DNA from: an uncultured Acetatifactor sp.
Lineage (GTDB): Bacteria; Bacillota; Clostridia; Lachnospirales; Lachnospiraceae
Direction of reading: 5' to 3'
DNA: 64,000 nucleotides
NCBI GenBank assembly: GCA_910584375.1
Contig: CAJUAH010000010.1
Span: 66,456 to 130,455 of the forward strand
Shown here: positions 61,189 through 64,000 of the stretch, one piece after another
Layout of the letters: every line of letters begins with the position of its first letter
Position numbering within the stretch: the stretch's first letter is position 1
Made by a program: the position numbers and the translations under genes
The notes under the pieces: model-generated
What the model saw: the letters and a program-made list of their open reading frames with translations, nothing else
Databases searched by the model: none
What the model was told of the DNA's origin: nothing

Positions 61189-61765
61189 CTACTCTCCTCC
61201 ATCACAGGATTGGGGATAAAACCATTTCCAACCTCTGTCAAACAAGCCGAAATCACCAAATGGATTAGCCACGTCTAAATCACCAGCCAAGGATACCAGG
61301 CAGGGATAATTTAAGCAACCATATTCCGAATATCCTCTTTGTTCTCTACCCTTTTTGAGTATAAATTTCATCACAAATAATCGAGGTCTAATACGCGCAT
61401 AAAGCAATTGCGGCGATATGTTAATTGTTCTTATATGAATTACCCACGGAACAGCAATATTAAACACTGAATAAAGCGTTTTCCCAGAAGGTAGTAGCTT
61501 TCCTGGCTGTCTTCCCGCAGACCCACCACATTCCCGCCCCACAGGTAGCTCTGGGTCTTTTCGACCTCTTCTTTTTGCAGGAGGTTGTGGTAGCCTCGGG
61601 TCAGGTCTATGGTGTATTGTATCTTCTTATCCGGGTGGATGTTCTGGCTCTCCAAAATACTTAAGGGATCTGTAATGGTTATCCTGTAAGCAATCCTGGT
61701 TCTGGCCGACGGTTTATAGGGTGTCGGTTATCTTGCCTGCTCTATGTCCAAAGCCGTTGTAGATG
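61189..61765 (-). pseudogene. degraded second Rhs core plus toxin tip
   Basis: From 61765 downward the DNA matches the Rhs core of the 62486-64000 gene (QYTIDLTRGYHNLLQKEE, SYLWGGNV, GLREDSQ), with a stop in the early part. At about 61495 it jumps, in another frame, to the last 110 residues of the toxin tip (QRGYSEYGCLNYPCLVS, NPFGDFGLFDRGWKWFYPQ), ending at TAG 61189. The end of the Rhs core and most of the tip, including the His and Cys, are missing. It is not likely to make a working toxin. Confidence 0.75.
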
Positions 61766-61778
61766 TAGATAAAATACT

Positions 61779-62483
61779 CTAATTCTGTATTTCCTGCAAA
61801 ATGTATACGTATACAGTTTCCTTTGTAATTTCCTTGTTCTGTTTCTGAAGATTTCTTGTTACAGAAGACCAGAAATACGAAAACAACTTTTCCCCGTGTT
61901 CATCATTTACTCGACAATACAGACAACCATTATCACTAAACTCTGTTTCCGCGAAATATATTTCAGTTAATATTTCTGCTATTTCCTTTGTATTGTCTTT
62001 TGTACAAATAAATATATAATCTTCTCCATCCGGAAATCTGCTTACCTTATCCTGTCTGTATTTATACAGATCATATTTGTCTCCTAACCTCTCTTCAAGA
62101 CAGAGCTGTCCATAGGTATCATTAACATAGCTTGAATAGTCAGGTGCATGAAAATTTCCACTCCCTCTTTCACTTAACCCACATAAACGTACATATACAT
62201 AAAATTGTCTCCCATTGCTATCCTCAAATGTATATGTCCACATATGGACATAACTTGCCCCCCCTATCCTAACTTCCGTTGTTTCAAATTCTATGGACAG
62301 CAATTCAAATTCCTGATGATATACTGCATTTAATCTATCCAGTGCTGCGCGTTGCGCATGGATATTATATTTATTATAAAAGAAGTATCTTAACAAATAT
62401 ATATACATTGCCCCACAACTTACCGCTAATCCAATTAAAGTAAATGTTACAGTCAATAAATGCTTTCTTTTCCTGCTTTTCAA
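61779..62483 (-). CDS. membrane-anchored putative immunity protein, copy A
   Basis: 234 residues from a TTG at 62483, with GAGGAG nine bases upstream inside the 3' end of the toxin gene. One membrane helix (HLLTVTFTLIGLAVSCGAMY) and a globular domain outside it. It follows the intact toxin tip by two bases, the usual place for an immunity gene. Its paralog is copy B. Similar placement and TTG starts suggest tight coupling to the toxin gene. Confidence 0.72.
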   Translation of the reverse strand: MKSRKRKHLLTVTFTLIGLAVSCGAMYIYLLRYFFYNKYNIHAQRAALDRLNAVYHQEFELLSIEFETTEVRIGGASYVHMWTYTFEDSNGRQFYVYVRLCGLSERGSGNFHAPDYSSYVNDTYGQLCLEERLGDKYDLYKYRQDKVSRFPDGEDYIFICTKDNTKEIAEILTEIYFAETEFSDNGCLYCRVNDEHGEKLFSYFWSSVTRNLQKQNKEITKETVYVYILQEIQN

Positions 62484-62485
62484 TA

Positions 62486-64000
62486 TTATTTCTCCTCATT
62501 GCGTTTCTGTGGATAAAACCATTTCCAACCTCTGTCAAACAAACCAAAGTCACCAAATGGGTTTATTACATCTAAATCACCAAAAAAAGATACTAAACAA
62601 GGATAATTTATGCAACCATATTCTGAATATCCTCTTTGTGCCCTGTCCTTTTTTAACTTTTGTTTTTTCTGCCATATTTTTGTGTTCCAAGCTATCATTT
62701 CATACTGCATTGGTGCCCAGTCCTTCGATTTTCCAATCCAAAACTGTTTATAATGATATCCCCAAACAGCTGCAACGTTGATCATTGAATAAAGAGTTCT
62801 TCCATTTTCAATTCCATATGACTTTCCACCTGTCTTATTTGTCCATTCCTGTGCAAAGCTCATTCCGTTGCGATCCTTTGTCCCCGCATTGCAGGAAAAA
62901 AAGAGCGTAAGGGTATTATTAAATGATTCCGAGTTTAGCTTTTCTATATCGCTCTGTGTAAAATTTATATCTGTTTCTGTTATTCCTTCTTCGTCTAAAT
63001 TTTTAATACCATACGCAAAAGACAACTGATTTTCCGTTGAACCAGAATATATTGGGCATTGTCCATGCGAAAAAAACGACATATACGTAATCTGATCTTC
63101 CGCTCTTGCTGTCTCGCTGTCCTTATTGTTTATATAATCTATCATTTGTTCTTTGTTGGATATCCCAACATAGTTTATCCCCAGTTTATCAGCCGTAGCC
63201 GCAAAATTAACCAAGTCTTTTGGCTTGTAGCCCGCTTCGACGACCATCCATGTAATGTTTTCCGCTGGAACTCCCTCCTCCTTTAGGTCATTGATATTCT
63301 TAATCGCGGTTTCGATAAACTGGTAATGAAATGTGTCTGAATCCGCTGTCCCTCCCGACACAACAATTACTTCATAGCCATTGCGGTCGATATGGTACAA
63401 TGGATTTTGCTTGCAGTATACATATAAGTTCAGCGAGGCACTGTCGCTTTTCCGGGAATATCTTAATACGTCTTTTCCTGCGAATCTTCCCAACTCCGGC
63501 CTATACTCCCTGGCTTGGGCATAGTATGTCTCTGCTATCCTGTCGGGCTGGTAGCCTGTGTAGCCGAAGGGCTGCATGGTTCCCTGGTTGCCGTACAGAT
63601 CCTGGCCGAATTCGTCGTAGCCGTAGCTGTCTTGCAGTTCTCCGTTTTGGTTTGCCAGGCGGATGGGGCTGCCCAGTTCGTCCTGGAGGTAGTAGCTTTG
63701 TTGACCATCTTCCCGCAGGCCGGTTACGTTTCCGTCCCACAGGTAGCTCTGGGTGTTTCCGTCCTCTTCTTTTTGCAGGAGGTTGTGGTAACCTCGGGTC
63801 AGGTCTATGGTGTATTGGATTTTTTTCTCCGGATGGATGTCCTGGCTCTCCAGAAGGCTTAAGGGATCGGGGAGGGGTATTCCCTGTAGGGGATTCTGGT
63901 TCTGGTCTGGTGTTTGCCGGGTGTTGGTTGTTGGCTGGGTACTGAGGGTTGGCAGGGTGCCTGTTGTCTTGCCTACCCTGTGGCCCAGGCCGTTGTAGGT
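62486..64000 (-). CDS. Rhs/YD-repeat toxin with clan-CD peptidase-like tip, 5' partial
   Basis: 504 residues are visible; the frame is open at the right edge. The visible Rhs part has YNGLGHRVG, YTIDLTRGYHNLLQKEED, YYLQDELGSPIRLANQNG and the end marks GYTGYQPDRIAETYYAQARE and LYVYCKQNPLYHIDRNGYE. The tip (last 295 or so residues) begins EVIVVSGGTADSDTFHYQF and has SFFSHGQCPIYSGS and TLFFSCNAGTKDRNG, with His (63065-63067) and Cys (62891-62893) spaced as in caspase/gingipain-like cysteine peptidases. Conserved ends include NPFGDFGLFDRGWKWFYP. The immunity gene follows. Base composition falls sharply after the Rhs core. Confidence 0.85.
   Translation of the reverse strand, partial: TYNGLGHRVGKTTGTLPTLSTQPTTNTRQTPDQNQNPLQGIPLPDPLSLLESQDIHPEKKIQYTIDLTRGYHNLLQKEEDGNTQSYLWDGNVTGLREDGQQSYYLQDELGSPIRLANQNGELQDSYGYDEFGQDLYGNQGTMQPFGYTGYQPDRIAETYYAQAREYRPELGRFAGKDVLRYSRKSDSASLNLYVYCKQNPLYHIDRNGYEVIVVSGGTADSDTFHYQFIETAIKNINDLKEEGVPAENITWMVVEAGYKPKDLVNFAATADKLGINYVGISNKEQMIDYINNKDSETARAEDQITYMSFFSHGQCPIYSGSTENQLSFAYGIKNLDEEGITETDINFTQSDIEKLNSESFNNTLTLFFSCNAGTKDRNGMSFAQEWTNKTGGKSYGIENGRTLYSMINVAAVWGYHYKQFWIGKSKDWAPMQYEMIAWNTKIWQKKQKLKKDRAQRGYSEYGCINYPCLVSFFGDLDVINPFGDFGLFDRGWKWFYPQKRNEEK

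Larger units (their letters stand above)
60482..61886 (-). repeat. duplicated 3' ends of the two immunity paralogs
   Basis: The roughly 108 bases at 60482-60589 and 61779-61886 are nearly identical, with two or three changes in the first 100, while the rest of the two genes differs more. This suggests recent duplication or gene conversion limited to the 3' ends. Confidence 0.75.

Noticed and set aside
1..64000. tRNA, rRNA, insertion sequences, phage genes
   Set aside because: None was recognised. The Rpn-type gene has a transposase-like name in databases but no terminal inverted repeats were noticed.

Overview
The window looks like a chromosomal segment of an endospore-forming member of the Firmicutes, most likely the family Lachnospiraceae. 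The basis is SpoVAD and SpoVAE, an arginine cluster of clostridial type (argC-argJ-argB-argD with argG divergent), a DUF5721-like protein common in that family, strong AGGAGG ribosome binding sites, and many lipoproteins with a CGxxC-like lipobox. No rRNA, tRNA, CRISPR array or insertion sequence was seen. Most genes lie on the minus strand in tight operons with ATGA-type overlaps.

Region by region. 1-6.1 kb: the end of a PAP2 phosphatase, then a minus-strand signalling operon (FecR-domain anchor protein, CHASE2 adenylate cyclase, GAF/HD-GYP phosphodiesterase, sugar isomerase-like protein) with a clear promoter at 6050-6079. 6.1-18.2 kb: a GT2 glycosyltransferase, an SfsA-MutY fusion, DUF1653, a GH43 arabinanase-like enzyme, a heptapeptide-repeat membrane protein overlapping holA, lipoproteins, an HD protein, an HExxH zincin-like protein, VanZ, a pentapeptide-repeat-like protein and an esterase. 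18.4-23 kb: a lipoprotein, a YfcE-like phosphoesterase with a radical SAM protein, and hicA-hicB-DUF434. 23-29.5 kb: comEA, an OmpR-type response regulator, its histidine kinase, a GerMN lipoprotein and comEC in one operon with a promoter at 29453-29481. 29.5-41.5 kb: a small DMT transporter, an odd hairpin/direct-repeat structure, a solute-binding protein, and the arginine genes argD, argB, argJ, argC and argG, with a flavo-diiron protein and a GNAT protein interspersed and an Rpn-type nuclease gene sitting between the argC and argG promoters. 41.6-59.4 kb: a phosphoglycerol transferase-like sulfatase, spoVAE-hypothetical-spoVAD, an orphan GHKL kinase, trpS, RsmF, a calcium-type P-ATPase, a soluble CZB chemoreceptor, a DUF368 lipid carrier transporter whose ribosome site lies in a terminator-like hairpin, a GH5 cellulase, and an HTH-PurM fusion.

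From 59.5 kb to the right edge the base composition becomes AT-rich and the content changes to a polymorphic-toxin island. A partial Rhs protein enters from the right and ends in a roughly 300-residue tip with a caspase/gingipain-like His-Gly and Cys pair. It is followed by its putative immunity gene, a degraded second copy of the Rhs core plus tip, a second paralogous immunity gene, a stub of another tip, a DUF5071-like immunity gene, and a small gene interrupted by an in-frame amber codon. This series of displaced tips with their immunity genes is the least described part of the window.

Coding starts were chosen by the best ribosome binding site. Product names rest on motif recognition by eye; no similarity search was run.
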